A stretch of 64,000 nt of DNA from Sphingomonas phyllosphaerae (GCA_036946405.1 JAQIJC010000001.1:2865501-2929500), one strand, 5' to 3'; positions 25,749 to 35,270 are shown, counted from the stretch's first letter. Notes: a model not told the origin generated them from the sequence alone. Made by a program: numbers and translations.

Positions 25749-25787
25749 GGTGCGGTGAGGCTCAGGGCGAGCAGTCCATCTTTGACG

Positions 25788-26453
25788 TCACCGACGCACG
25801 TAGAAGAGGTGGGTGTCGACCTTTGCTACCTTGGTCATCGTGTCGCGCCAGTACGGCACCATCCAGTCGGCATGATAATGGGTCGCGCGCCCGACGTCGG
25901 CGAAGACTCGCCCCGCAAGCGCGCGTCTCGCCACGCGCCGCGCCGCCGACCAGCCGTAATGCCGCGTGCGCCGTTCGATCGATCCGTCACAGGTGAACGA
26001 GAACTGGCAACCGGTCGTTCGCTCGAACCCCTGATAGACGACGCCGCAGATCGTGCCCGGAAAGCCGGCCGCGCGCGCCCGGTTGAGGATGACCTGAATG
26101 ACGGCGCGTTGCCCGCGAGGATCGTCACCCACTTCGTACAGCGCGGCAGTGGCGAGGCAGTCGACGGCCTGCGCCCGTTCGGCCGGTCCGCCGCGAAAGC
26201 GATAGGGTGCGGCGATGACGCGTGCCCGCGCGACGATCGGGACCTTGGCATTGGACGCGCGGGCCTCCGCCATCGTCATCGCCCGCGACGGTTTCGATCT
26301 CACCTTGAAGGAGCGCGTATCCAACAGCCCCGCCACGATGGCCAAAACTGCGGCCACGAAGATCAGCAGCAACCAGCGCTCAGCGGCGACGTCTCGCCGT
26401 GCCTTGCGTCCGGTCGCGTTACGTGAGGGTCGACGTCGTGCCATCATCTGCAT
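25788..26453 (-). CDS. Cell-wall hydrolase, SleB/hydrolase_2 type, membrane-anchored
   Basis: A protein of about 221 residues with one N-terminal transmembrane helix (WLLLIFVAAVLAIVAGLL) and a C-terminal hydrolase_2 domain like the spore-cortex lytic enzyme SleB. The domain starts at DCLATAALYEVGDDPRGQRAVIQVILNRA with the catalytic Glu replaced or shifted in the usual ALYxE position (ALYEVGDD). It then has GTICGVVYQG, CQFSFTCDG and ATHYHADWMVPYW. Three ATG codons (26453, 26447 and 26444) compete as start, and none has a clear ribosome binding site. The likely role is peptidoglycan remodelling in the periplasm. It is convergent with the M20 gene. Confidence 0.8.
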   Translation of the reverse strand: MQMMARRRPSRNATGRKARRDVAAERWLLLIFVAAVLAIVAGLLDTRSFKVRSKPSRAMTMAEARASNAKVPIVARARVIAAPYRFRGGPAERAQAVDCLATAALYEVGDDPRGQRAVIQVILNRARAAGFPGTICGVVYQGFERTTGCQFSFTCDGSIERRTRHYGWSAARRVARRALAGRVFADVGRATHYHADWMVPYWRDTMTKVAKVDTHLFYVRR

Positions 26454-26598
26454 ACCAGCGCCGGGCGCCAATCGGCCGCGTTCCTATCTGCTTGCCGCCG
26501 GTAGACCAACCGCCTTCTACGCCGGCCTTCACGAAAGTCGCTGGCCGGTACGATCCGGCCGTGCCACATCGTTGACCCTCAACGACAAGGTGTTACGA

Positions 26599-29034
26599 AT
26601 GCGCGCGCGTGCCTGCCTGATCGCCATCCTCTTCGCCTCCGCTGCAACCGCGCAGATGCCTGCCGCCAGTTACCATCGCGCGCCGGATCCCATCGCGAAG
26701 GCGCTCGAGATGCCGCCGACGCCGGTGGTTGCGCTCAGCCCTGACCATCGAACCCTCGCGATCCTCGGACGCGAAAACCTGCCCACGATCGCCAATCTGT
26801 CCAAGCCGATCCTCCGGCTCGGCGGCTACCGTATCGACCCCGCCACCAACGGCCAGGCCGAGGTACGTGTCCAATGGCTCAATCGCCTGAGCTTCAAGGA
26901 CATCGACAGCGGCCGCACCGTCGACGTCGGGCTTCCGGCCGGACTGCGCTTCGCCGCGCCGCGCTGGTCCCCCGATGGCAGTCGCCTCGCCTTCTACGCG
27001 CAGGAGCCGGAAGGACTGTCGCTGTGGATCGCCGATCGCGAGGGCAATGCCCGTTCGATCGCGAAGGGATTGAACGGGACGTTCGGCGCACCGTACGTGT
27101 GGATGCCGGACGGCAAGGCGCTCGTCGCCTATACGATCCCCGCCGACCGCGGCGCGGCGCCTGTCGCTGCCACGACGCCCGCCGGGCCGGTCGTGCAGGA
27201 GAGCAGCGGGCGCACGTCGGCCGCGCGCACCTATGAGGATCTGCTTCGTAACGCCTATGACGAGGCGCTGTTCGACCATTATTTCACCGGACAGCTGGTT
27301 CGTATCGGGCTCGACGGCGCGGCCAGACCGATCGGCACGCCCGGCCTTGTGACCGACTTCAGTGTCTCGCCCGACGGTCGTTACCTGCTGACCGAGCGGT
27401 TGAAGCGTCCATATTCCTATCTGCTGCCCGCGCGCTTCTTCCCGACCGAGATCGCAGTGTCGACGATTGAGGGAAGCCCGGTCAGGACGCTGGTCGACCG
27501 TCCGCTCGCGGACGACCTGCCCGTCGACTTCGACGCGACCGTCAAGGGGCCGCGCGACGCGACGTGGCGGTCGGATACGCCGGCGACGCTTGTCTGGGCA
27601 GAGGCGCTCGATGGCGGCAATCCGCGCACGAAGGTCGCCTTTCATGACAAAATCATGATGCAGGCGGCGCCATTCGATGCGGCGCCCGTCGAACTGGCGC
27701 AAACGCCGTCACGCTTTGCCGAGACGATGTGGGGCGACGACGGGTTCGCGATGGTCGTCGCGCGCGAATGGCGCACGCGAACCGAACATCGACTGGCGGT
27801 CGCCCCCTCACGCCCTGGGCAGGCGCGCACGTTGCTGACGTTCAATTACCAGGATCAATATGGCGATCCGGGCGAGCCGCTGATGGACGAAAACGACGCG
27901 GGCAAGCCGGTGATGCGCTTCACGCCCGCGCACGACGCCATCTATGTCACCGGTGAGGGCGCCACCAAGGAAGGCGCGTTCCCGTTCCTCGCCACCCTGC
28001 CGCTTGCCGGTGGCAAGCAGACAAGGATCTGGAACGCTAAGGCCCCCTATTACGAGCCGGTCGTCGCAATGCTCGATGACCGCGGGGATCGCATCCTGAC
28101 GCGGCGGGAAAGCGCGGCGCTCGCCCCCAATTACGTGGTCCGTCGCATCAAGGGCGACCGCGCCAAGCCTATCACCGCGTTCCCGGATCCAAGCCCGGTG
28201 TTCGCCGGCGTCACGCGGCGTACGATCACCTACAAGCGCGCGGACGGCGTTCCGCTGTCCGGCACGCTCTATCTTCCGGCCGGGTACGACGCGCGGCGCG
28301 ACGGGCCGCTGCCGACGCTGCTATGGGCCTATCCGTCGGAATATACCGATGCGAAGGTCGCCGGGCAGACGGTCGATCAAGGAAATCGCTTCACCCGCCC
28401 GCGTGGCATCAGCCATCTGTTCCTGCTGACCCAGGGCTATGCGATCCTCGACGATCCGGCGATGCCGATCATCGGCGAGGGCGATGCCGAGGCCAACGAT
28501 ACCTATGTCAAGCAATTGCGCGACGATGCGCAGGCGGCGGTCGACGCGGTGGTGAAGCTTGGCGTCGGCGACCGAACGCGCATGGCGGTCGGCGGGCACA
28601 GCTACGGTGCGTTCATGACCGCGAACCTGCTGGCCCACACCGACCTGTTCCGCGCCGGCATCGCGCGCTCGGGCGCGTATAACCGCACGCTGACCCCGTT
28701 CGGCTTCCAGGCCGAGCAGCGGACCTATTGGCAGGCAACCCCGACTTATACCGAGATGAGCCCCTTCACCTATGCCGACCGGATCAAGGCGCCGATCCTG
28801 CTCATCCATGGCGCCGCCGACGACAATAGCGGGACGTTTCCGATCCAGTCCGAACGCATGTATGCTGCGCTCAAGGGAAATGGCGCGACGGTCCGTTATG
28901 TCGTCCTGCCCAATGAACCGCATGGCTACCGCGCGCTGGAATCGACCGGGGAAACCTTGTGGCAGATGACCGACTGGCTGGACCGCTACGTCAAGCCTGC
29001 GACTTCGGCGACGACGCCACCCGTCAGCAAATAG
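26599..29034 (+). CDS. S9 family serine peptidase, glutamyl-endopeptidase-like, exported
   Basis: An 811-residue prolyl-oligopeptidase-type enzyme with a short signal peptide ending at SAATAQM. The ATG is preceded by AAGG at good spacing; the longer open frame upstream is antisense to the cell-wall hydrolase. A beta-propeller precedes the alpha/beta-hydrolase domain, in which Ser668 sits in GGHSYGAFMTANLLAH, the Asp is at 741 or 742 in HGAADDNSG, and His775 lies in PNEPHGYRA. The block FRAGIARSGAYNRTLTPFGFQAE closely resembles subfamily S9D, which includes the chloroplast glutamyl peptidase. It probably degrades peptides in the periplasm. It stands alone with no coupled gene. Confidence 0.9.
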   Translation: MRARACLIAILFASAATAQMPAASYHRAPDPIAKALEMPPTPVVALSPDHRTLAILGRENLPTIANLSKPILRLGGYRIDPATNGQAEVRVQWLNRLSFKDIDSGRTVDVGLPAGLRFAAPRWSPDGSRLAFYAQEPEGLSLWIADREGNARSIAKGLNGTFGAPYVWMPDGKALVAYTIPADRGAAPVAATTPAGPVVQESSGRTSAARTYEDLLRNAYDEALFDHYFTGQLVRIGLDGAARPIGTPGLVTDFSVSPDGRYLLTERLKRPYSYLLPARFFPTEIAVSTIEGSPVRTLVDRPLADDLPVDFDATVKGPRDATWRSDTPATLVWAEALDGGNPRTKVAFHDKIMMQAAPFDAAPVELAQTPSRFAETMWGDDGFAMVVAREWRTRTEHRLAVAPSRPGQARTLLTFNYQDQYGDPGEPLMDENDAGKPVMRFTPAHDAIYVTGEGATKEGAFPFLATLPLAGGKQTRIWNAKAPYYEPVVAMLDDRGDRILTRRESAALAPNYVVRRIKGDRAKPITAFPDPSPVFAGVTRRTITYKRADGVPLSGTLYLPAGYDARRDGPLPTLLWAYPSEYTDAKVAGQTVDQGNRFTRPRGISHLFLLTQGYAILDDPAMPIIGEGDAEANDTYVKQLRDDAQAAVDAVVKLGVGDRTRMAVGGHSYGAFMTANLLAHTDLFRAGIARSGAYNRTLTPFGFQAEQRTYWQATPTYTEMSPFTYADRIKAPILLIHGAADDNSGTFPIQSERMYAALKGNGATVRYVVLPNEPHGYRALESTGETLWQMTDWLDRYVKPATSATTPPVSK

Positions 29035-29173
29035 CCGCAACCTGCCTCATCGGCTCTGCTTCGGACCGTCGCGCGGACGTGGCCGGCGGTTCTTTGGCGG
29101 TCGTAGCGGGGCGGGTCTGCGTCGCTACTCAGCAAACGCGAATTGACGTTCGCAGGCGCAGCAATCAAAAAAG

Positions 29174-29779
29174 GTGCAGGGAGGCTTCGAGAACATCCTG
29201 CGCATCGTAATCATCGACGATACCGGCCTTCGCGCGACCGTGCTCGAAGAGGGGCTGCGCGAGGCGGGCTATGACGACATCCATGTCGTGCCGCCGCGTG
29301 GTGCCTTCGTCGCGCGTCTGGAACGCATGGCCCCGGACATCGTACTGATGGACCTGGGCGATCCCAGCCGCGACACGCTCGAGGAAATGCTGGTCGTCAG
29401 CCGCGCGCTCGCCCGGCCGATCGCAATGTTCGTCGACCGGTCGGACGAGACGATGATCGGCGCGGCGATCGATGCCGGCGTGTCGGCCTATGTTGTCGAC
29501 GGGCTGCGCAAGGAGCGGGTCAAACCGATCATCGATCTGGCCATCCGCCGCTTCAACGCCTTCGCGCGGATGCAGGCGGCGCTCGACGAGGCGACCACCG
29601 CGCTCGCCGACCGCAAGACCATCGACAAGGCGAAAAGCATCCTGATGACCAGCCGCAATCTGACGGAGCCCGATGCCTATGCGCTGCTACGCTCGACCGC
29701 GATGAACCAGAACCGGCGGATCGTCGACGTGGCCGAGGCGCTGATCACCGCCGCCGGGCTGCTGGGGGGTGACGCTTGA
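29174..29779 (+). CDS. nasT: ANTAR-domain response regulator NasT, nitrate/nitrite antiterminator
   Basis: NasT binds leader RNA of nitrate-assimilation genes and prevents termination unless held by NasS. The 201-residue protein has a receiver-like domain (LRIVIIDDTG, DIVLMDLGD) and a C-terminal ANTAR helix bundle (ALADRKTIDKAKSILMTSRNLTEPDAYALLRSTAMNQNRRIVDVAEAL). The first gene of the cluster, it overlaps nasS by four bases. The start is uncertain: the GTG at 29174 has no ribosome binding site, whereas AGGGAGG just downstream points to a non-standard start near 29195-29198 that would begin directly at LRIVIIDD. Confidence 0.92.
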   Translation: MQGGFENILRIVIIDDTGLRATVLEEGLREAGYDDIHVVPPRGAFVARLERMAPDIVLMDLGDPSRDTLEEMLVVSRALARPIAMFVDRSDETMIGAAIDAGVSAYVVDGLRKERVKPIIDLAIRRFNAFARMQAALDEATTALADRKTIDKAKSILMTSRNLTEPDAYALLRSTAMNQNRRIVDVAEALITAAGLLGGDA

Positions 29780-30996
29780 CCCCGCTGGCGATCGCCTTCC
29801 TGCCGTTGACCGACAGCGCGGTGCTGGTCAGCGCGCGCGAAAAGGGTTTCGCCGCCGAACGCGGGATCGATTTGACCCTGGTGCGCACCACATCATGGGC
29901 GACGGTGCGTGATCGGTTGGTGTTCGGGCAGGTGCAGGCCGCGCACATGCTGGCGCCGCTTGCGATCGCGGTGACGCTGGGGCTCAGTCAGCATCCCGCG
30001 CCGATCGCCGCGCCGTTCAAGCTCAACATCAACGGCAACATGCTGGTGATGGCCAGCGGCTTCGCCGCCGCGCTCGACCCCGACGTGATCCGGCGCACCG
30101 CCGATCCGATCGGCAGCGCGCACGATTTCGCCGCCGCGATCGGGCTGTACCATCGCAAGCCGGTGATCGGCGTGGTCCATCGTTTCTCCAGCCATGCGCT
30201 GATGCTGCGCTACTGGCTTGGCTATGCCGGGATCGACGCGGATCGCGACGTGACACTGCGCGTGCTGCCCCCGTCGCTGATGGCGGAGGCGCTGCGCACC
30301 GGGGAGATCGACGGCTTCATCGCGGGCGAACCCTATGGCAGCATCGCGATCGCCGACGGCCTTGCCGAAGCGGTGGCGCTCGGCCCGTGCATCTGGCAGC
30401 GCGGGGTTGAAAAGGTGCTGGCGATGCGCCGCGACTGGATGGAGGCGAATGCCGACACCGTCGACCGGCTGCTTCAGGCGCTCACCGCCGCGGCCGGCTG
30501 GTGCGACGATCCCTCGAACCGCGAGGAGCTGGCCGAACTGCTCGCCCGCGACGAGTATGTCGGGCAGCCGGCCGCGGCGCTGCTGCCCGCGCTGTCGGGT
30601 CGGCTGACGCTGCGCGCCGATCAGAGCGCGATTGATGTACCCGACGCGCTGCTGTTCCACCGCGAGGCGGCGGGCTTTCCGTGGCGAAGCCAGGCGCTGT
30701 GGATCTATTCGCAACTGGTCCGCTGGAAGATGGTCGCCGCCACGCCGGATCACGAGCGACAGGCCGCCGAGGTGTTCCGTTCCGACATCTATCGCCGCGC
30801 GCTGGTCGACATGGGCGAACCGATGCCGGGCGCCAGCCTGAAGCTGGAAGGTGCGGTGACGCAGCCGATGCCGGTCGGCGCGCATCGCGGCGCGCTGACG
30901 CTCGGTCCGGATCGCTTCTTCGACGGGGCGGTGTTCGATCCGGCCGACGTCGCCGGCTATTTGCGCAGCTATCGCATCGGTAGCGACCACGGCTGA
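29776..30996 (+). CDS. nasS: NasS-type cytoplasmic nitrate sensor (NrtA-like)
   Basis: A 406-residue NrtA/CmpA-like periplasmic-binding-fold protein without any signal peptide. That is the mark of NasS, the sensor that sequesters NasT until nitrate or nitrite binds. It begins TPLAIAFLPLTDSAVLV and shows WATVRDRLVFGQVQAAHMLAPLAIAVTLG and GFIAGEPYGSIAIADG. The TTG start overlaps the nasT stop as TTGA, which gives tight coupling and a fixed ratio of the two partners. The order nasT-nasS is the reverse of several described systems. It is followed by a 206-bp leader before the transporter gene. Confidence 0.92.
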   Translation: MTPLAIAFLPLTDSAVLVSAREKGFAAERGIDLTLVRTTSWATVRDRLVFGQVQAAHMLAPLAIAVTLGLSQHPAPIAAPFKLNINGNMLVMASGFAAALDPDVIRRTADPIGSAHDFAAAIGLYHRKPVIGVVHRFSSHALMLRYWLGYAGIDADRDVTLRVLPPSLMAEALRTGEIDGFIAGEPYGSIAIADGLAEAVALGPCIWQRGVEKVLAMRRDWMEANADTVDRLLQALTAAAGWCDDPSNREELAELLARDEYVGQPAAALLPALSGRLTLRADQSAIDVPDALLFHREAAGFPWRSQALWIYSQLVRWKMVAATPDHERQAAEVFRSDIYRRALVDMGEPMPGASLKLEGAVTQPMPVGAHRGALTLGPDRFFDGAVFDPADVAGYLRSYRIGSDHG

Positions 30997-31044
30997 CATT
31001 TTGCGCTTGCGAAGAAACGCGGTTTCGGTCAGCTTTCGGCCTTG

Positions 31045-31062
31045 ACCCGCGACGCAGCGGGT
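31045..31062 (+). promoter_or_regulatory. Leader hairpin with six-base loop ahead of narK, candidate NasT site
   Basis: ACCCGC pairs perfectly with GCGGGT around the six-base loop GACGCA. ANTAR proteins bind paired hairpins with six-base loops, normally with A at position 1 and G at position 4; here position 4 is G but position 1 is G. A second, stronger stem (CCGCCT/AGGCGG with inner TCCC/GGGA) follows at 31127-31151, within the same 206-bp leader. Confidence 0.45.
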
Positions 31063-31202
31063 TCAGCCGGGATGCCGCGCCAGCGCGGGTGGGCACCCCC
31101 ATCGATTTCGCCAGCAAAGCCGCTGACCGCCTTCCCGAACGGGAGAGGCGGCCGGTGGCGTTTGCCGTGCAAGGACAAACCCTTTTCCGATGGAGTTTTC
31201 CG

Positions 31203-32441
31203 ATGGCCACCGCATATTGGGAAGACGATCCCGCCAAGCCCGCCACCGGCTTCTGGGCGAGCGGGCACACGCCGACGCTGATCGCCGCCTTCCTGTATTT
31301 CGACCTCGCCTTCATGGTGTGGGTGCTGCTCGGGCCGCTGGCGCCCGACATCGCTAAGACGCTGGCGCTGACCCCGGCGCAGAAGGGGTTCATGGTCGCC
31401 ACCCCGACGCTCGCGGGCGCGATACTGCGCGTCGTCAACGGCCTGCTGGTTGACAGGATCGGGCCGAAGCGGGCGGGTGCGATCAGCCAGATCATCGTCA
31501 TCGCCGGGCTGCTGTCCGCCTGGGCGCTGGGCGTGAACAGCTTCGGCGGAACGGTGGCGCTGGGCGTGATCCTCGGCTTCGCCGGGGCTAGCTTCGCGAT
31601 CGCGCTGCCGCTCGCCAGCCGCTGGTATCCGCCCGAGCATCAGGGCAAGGCGATGGGCTTGGCCGGCATGGGCAATTCGGGCACGGTGCTCGCTGCGCTG
31701 TTCGCGCCGACACTGGCCAAGCTGTTCGGCTGGAATGCGGTGCTCGGGCTCGCCTGCGTGCCGCTCTTCCTCGTCCTGATCGCCTATCTCGTAATGGCGA
31801 AGGATGCGCCGGGGCGACCGGCACCGAAAAGCCTGACCGAATATCTCCAGCCGTTGCGGCAAGCCGATTCGTGGTGGTTGATGGGCTTCTACGCCGTCAC
31901 CTTCGGCGGCTTCGTCGGGCTCGCGGCAAGCCTGCCGATCTATTTCACCGAACGCTTCGGGCTAACGACGGTCACCGCAGGTTATTGCACCGCCGGCTGC
32001 GTCTTCGCAGGCTCGCTGGTGCGCCCGATGGGCGGCGCGCTCGCCGACGCGATCGGCGGGGTCAAGGCGTTGACCGGTGTGTTCGTCGTCGCGGCGCTGG
32101 CACTGGCCGGCGTCAGCATCGCGCCGACGCTGCCGGTGGCGCTGCTGTTCTTCGTCGTCGCGATGCTGGCACTGGGCACCGGCAATGGTTCGGTCTTCCA
32201 GCTCGTGCCGCAGCGCTTCGCCGCGGAGATCGGCGTGATGACCGGGCTGGTCGGCATGGCCGGCGGCGTCGGCGGCTTTTATCTCGCTTCATCGCTTGGC
32301 CTCGCCAAGCAATGGACGGGCAGCTTCGCGCCCGGCTTCCTGATCTTCGCCGCGCTGGCCCTGGTCGCACTCGCCGGGCTCACGCTGGTCAAGGCGAGGT
32401 GGCGGCGGACATGGGGCGCCGCCGCGGGCGTCCGGATCTGA
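31203..32441 (+). CDS. narK: MFS nitrate/nitrite transporter
   Basis: A 412-residue inner-membrane carrier of the NarK/NasA family that brings nitrate into the cell. The chosen ATG has GGAG nine bases upstream; the longer frame from 31089 would add leader-derived residues. It has about twelve transmembrane segments, the cytoplasmic loop motif LVDRIGPKRAG, and the family nitrate signatures GFAGASFAIALPLASRWYP and LALGTGNGSVFQLVPQRF. The first signature lies near helix 5 and the second near helix 11. It sits between the sensor genes and the reductase genes. A long leader precedes it and another follows, so NasT/NasS probably control it at the RNA level. Confidence 0.93.
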   Translation: MATAYWEDDPAKPATGFWASGHTPTLIAAFLYFDLAFMVWVLLGPLAPDIAKTLALTPAQKGFMVATPTLAGAILRVVNGLLVDRIGPKRAGAISQIIVIAGLLSAWALGVNSFGGTVALGVILGFAGASFAIALPLASRWYPPEHQGKAMGLAGMGNSGTVLAALFAPTLAKLFGWNAVLGLACVPLFLVLIAYLVMAKDAPGRPAPKSLTEYLQPLRQADSWWLMGFYAVTFGGFVGLAASLPIYFTERFGLTTVTAGYCTAGCVFAGSLVRPMGGALADAIGGVKALTGVFVVAALALAGVSIAPTLPVALLFFVVAMLALGTGNGSVFQLVPQRFAAEIGVMTGLVGMAGGVGGFYLASSLGLAKQWTGSFAPGFLIFAALALVALAGLTLVKARWRRTWGAAAGVRI

Positions 32442-32452
32442 TCGCATCGATG

Positions 32453-32718
32453 GGCGGCGTGCGACAACGCCGCCGCCCGTCTTCGCTTGCACGCCGTAAC
32501 GATGCTGCGCTTGCGAAAAGCCTCTTGCAGGCCGCAGCGAATCACGGCATCTTCTCACTCGATCGGGCGACGAAGCCCGTCGATCACAGGCTGGCCGCTC
32601 CAATGCTGGATGCGGGCGGCGCATCGCTCGGTCAGCGGCCCGTCCGCTACCGCTCACGATGATGGCAAGGCCGCCATGCAGGCGCTGGGTTCACCAGCGT
32701 CCGCATGGCGGCCTTTTT
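32453..32718 (+). promoter_or_regulatory. nirB leader: six-base-loop hairpins followed by a strong intrinsic terminator
   Basis: Three elements are seen between narK and nirB. First, a hairpin of eight perfect pairs (GGCGGCGT/ACGCCGCC) with loop GCGACA at 32453-32474. Second, a hairpin CGGGC/GCCCG with loop GACGAA at 32564-32579, whose loop resembles GACGCA in the narK leader. Third, the terminator at 32667-32718. This layout fits an antitermination leader in which NasT prevents the stop, although the loops are not the canonical ANTAR sequence. Confidence 0.55.
32667..32718 (+). terminator. Intrinsic terminator 20 bp upstream of nirB
   Basis: A perfect 13-bp stem (AAGGCCGCCATGC at 32667-32679 with 32703-32715) encloses a second stem CGCTGG/CCAGCG with loop GTTCA and is followed by TTTTT. 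It stands directly before the nirB ribosome binding site, so it must be bypassed or must act as an attenuator for the reductase genes. Confidence 0.9.
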
Positions 32719-32738
32719 CGTTTCCGGAGCATTGACCC

Positions 32739-35270
32739 ATGGATTTCGAAGGCTTCGCAAAGGTCGATTTCGAGGAGGCGCTGGAGCCCTCCGCGTTCGA
32801 TGACGGCCCCACCCTCCCCGATCGCCAGCATCTGGTGGTCGTCGGCAACGGCATGGCTGGCTGCCGCGCGATCGAGGAACTGATCGCGCGCGACGCCGGG
32901 CGCTACCGCGTCACGATCTTCGGCGCCGAGCCGCATGTGAACTACAATCGCATCATGCTCTCCCCGGTGCTGGCGGGCGAGAAGACGTTCGACGAGATCG
33001 TCATCAACGGCCACGACTGGTACGCCGACCACGGCATCGAGCTGATCGCGGGCGATCCGGTCGAAACGATCGACCGCGCGGCGAAGACGGTGACGGCGCG
33101 GTCGGGGCGCAGCGTCGGCTATGACAAGCTGCTGCTCGCCACCGGGTCCGACCCGTTCATCATCCCGGTGCCGGGCAAGGATCTGCCCGGCGTCATCACC
33201 TTCCGCGACATGAACGACGTCGATCAGATGCTCGCCGCCGCCGAGGCCGGTCGTGCCAAGGGGGGCGGCGCTGCGGTGGTGATCGGCGGCGGGCTGCTCG
33301 GGCTGGAGGCGGCGCACGGCCTGTCGTTGCGCGGCATGAAGGTGACGGTGATCCACCTCGCCAAGACGCTGATGGAGCGGCAGCTGGACGAATCGGCGGG
33401 CTGGCTGCTCAAGACCGCGCTCGAGGCGCGCGGACAGGTGATCCTGACCGAGGCGAACACCGCCGAGATCGTCGGCGATTGGCGGGTCGAGGGCGTGCGG
33501 CTGGCCGATGGCACGCTGATCCCCGCCAGCCTTGTCGTGATGGCGGTCGGCATCCGCCCGGCCACGGCGCTCGCTCGCACCGCCGGGCTGGAGGTTGGCC
33601 GCGGCATCAAGGTCGACGACCATATGGTCACGTCTGACCCCGACGTGCTCGCGGTCGGCGAATGCGTCGAACATGATGGTCAGGTCTATGGGCTGGTCGC
33701 TCCGTTGTGGGACATGTGCCGCAGCCTCGCCAACGGCCTGGTCGACCGGCATAGCGGCTATCGCGGTTCGGTCACCTCGACCAAGCTGAAGGTGTCCGGG
33801 ATCGACGTCTTCTCGGCCGGCGATTTCGCGGGTGGCGACGGCGCGGAGGACATCGTGCTGCGCGACGCCAGCCGCGGCATCTACAAGCGCGTCGTGGTCC
33901 GCGACGACCGGATCGTCGGCGCGGTGCTGTACGGCGATACCGCAGACGGCAGCTGGTATTTCGACCTGCTGAAGAAGGGCGAGGACGTCTCCGCCATCCG
34001 CGACGTGCTGATCTTCGGCCAAGCCTTTGCCTCCGGGGGTGGGCAGGCGGACCCTAAGGCGGCCGTTGCGGCGCTCTCGGACGATGCCGAGATCTGCGGC
34101 TGCAACGGCGTGACCAAGGGCAAGGTGTGCCAATCGATCGTCGACGGCGCGACCAGCCTCGACGCGGTGCGATCGACCTGCAAGGCGTCCGCCTCGTGCG
34201 GCTCCTGCACCGGTCTGGTCGAACAATTGCTGTCGATCACGCTGGGCGAGGATTACGGCGGCGAGCGCACCGTCAAGACGATGTGCAAATGCACCAGCTT
34301 CGGCCACGACGACGTCCGCCGCGAAATCGTTGCGCAGGCCATGCGCTCGATCCCGGAGGTGATGCAGAAGCTGCATTGGTCGACCCCCGACGGCTGTTCC
34401 TCCTGCCGCCCGGCGCTCAATTATTACCTGCTCTGCGCGCTGCCCGGTGATTACAAGGACGACCAGCAGAGCCGCTTCGTCAACGAGCGAATGCACGCCA
34501 ACATCCAGAAGGACGGCACCTATTCGGTCGTGCCGCGCATGTGGGGCGGCCTGACGTCCCCCCGCGAATTGCGCGCGATCGCCGACGTGGTGGAGAAGTT
34601 CAACGCGCCGATGGTGAAGGTGACCGGTGGGCAGCGGCTCGACATCTTCGGGATCAGGAAGGAGGATCTGCCCGCGGTCTGGGCCGACCTCAATGCCGCC
34701 GGGATGGTCTCCGGCCACGCCTATGGCAAGTCGCTGCGCACCGTGAAGACCTGCGTCGGATCGGAATGGTGCCGCTTCGGCACACAGGATTCGACCGGCC
34801 TGGGTGTCAAGATCGAGCGGATGACCTGGGGATCGTGGATGCCGCACAAGTTCAAGATCGCGGTATCGGGCTGCCCGCGCAATTGCGCGGAGGCGACGAT
34901 CAAGGACTTCGGCATCGTCTGCGTCGACTCCGGCTACGAACTTCACGTCGGCGGCAATGGCGGGATCAAGGTCCGCGCCACCGACCTGCTCTGCAAGGTC
35001 GCGACCGAGGAAGAGGCGATGGAGGTCTGCGCCGCCTTCGTCCAGCTGTACCGCGAGCAAGCGCGCTATCTGGAACGCACCGCCCCGTGGATCGAACGCG
35101 TCGGCACGGACCATATCAAATCCAGCCTGCTCGACGATCCCGAAGCGATCCCGACGCTCGCCGCGCGCTTCCGCTCCTCGCAGCGCTTCATGCAGGACGA
35201 TCCGTGGGAGAAGCGCGTCACGGGCGAGGATGCGCATCTGCACCAGCCGCTGCTGGTCGCGGCGCAATGA
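32739..35270 (+). CDS. nirB: Assimilatory nitrite reductase [NAD(P)H], large subunit
   Basis: Reduces nitrite to ammonium with six electrons from NAD(P)H in the cytoplasm. The 843-residue protein has an FAD/NAD domain (VVVGNGMAGCRAIEEL, LLLATGSDPF, VIGGGLLGLEAAHGL, VLAVGECVEHDGQVYGL). Next come two BFD-like [2Fe-2S] segments with Cys pairs (CGCNG...CGSC, then CKC...GCSSC). The sulfite/nitrite-reductase domain has the siroheme/[4Fe-4S] ligands C-x5-C in TCVGSEWCRFG and C-x3-C in SGCPRNCAEA. The stop overlaps nirD as ATGA. Expression probably depends on passing the terminator directly upstream. Confidence 0.97.
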   Translation: MDFEGFAKVDFEEALEPSAFDDGPTLPDRQHLVVVGNGMAGCRAIEELIARDAGRYRVTIFGAEPHVNYNRIMLSPVLAGEKTFDEIVINGHDWYADHGIELIAGDPVETIDRAAKTVTARSGRSVGYDKLLLATGSDPFIIPVPGKDLPGVITFRDMNDVDQMLAAAEAGRAKGGGAAVVIGGGLLGLEAAHGLSLRGMKVTVIHLAKTLMERQLDESAGWLLKTALEARGQVILTEANTAEIVGDWRVEGVRLADGTLIPASLVVMAVGIRPATALARTAGLEVGRGIKVDDHMVTSDPDVLAVGECVEHDGQVYGLVAPLWDMCRSLANGLVDRHSGYRGSVTSTKLKVSGIDVFSAGDFAGGDGAEDIVLRDASRGIYKRVVVRDDRIVGAVLYGDTADGSWYFDLLKKGEDVSAIRDVLIFGQAFASGGGQADPKAAVAALSDDAEICGCNGVTKGKVCQSIVDGATSLDAVRSTCKASASCGSCTGLVEQLLSITLGEDYGGERTVKTMCKCTSFGHDDVRREIVAQAMRSIPEVMQKLHWSTPDGCSSCRPALNYYLLCALPGDYKDDQQSRFVNERMHANIQKDGTYSVVPRMWGGLTSPRELRAIADVVEKFNAPMVKVTGGQRLDIFGIRKEDLPAVWADLNAAGMVSGHAYGKSLRTVKTCVGSEWCRFGTQDSTGLGVKIERMTWGSWMPHKFKIAVSGCPRNCAEATIKDFGIVCVDSGYELHVGGNGGIKVRATDLLCKVATEEEAMEVCAAFVQLYREQARYLERTAPWIERVGTDHIKSSLLDDPEAIPTLAARFRSSQRFMQDDPWEKRVTGEDAHLHQPLLVAAQ

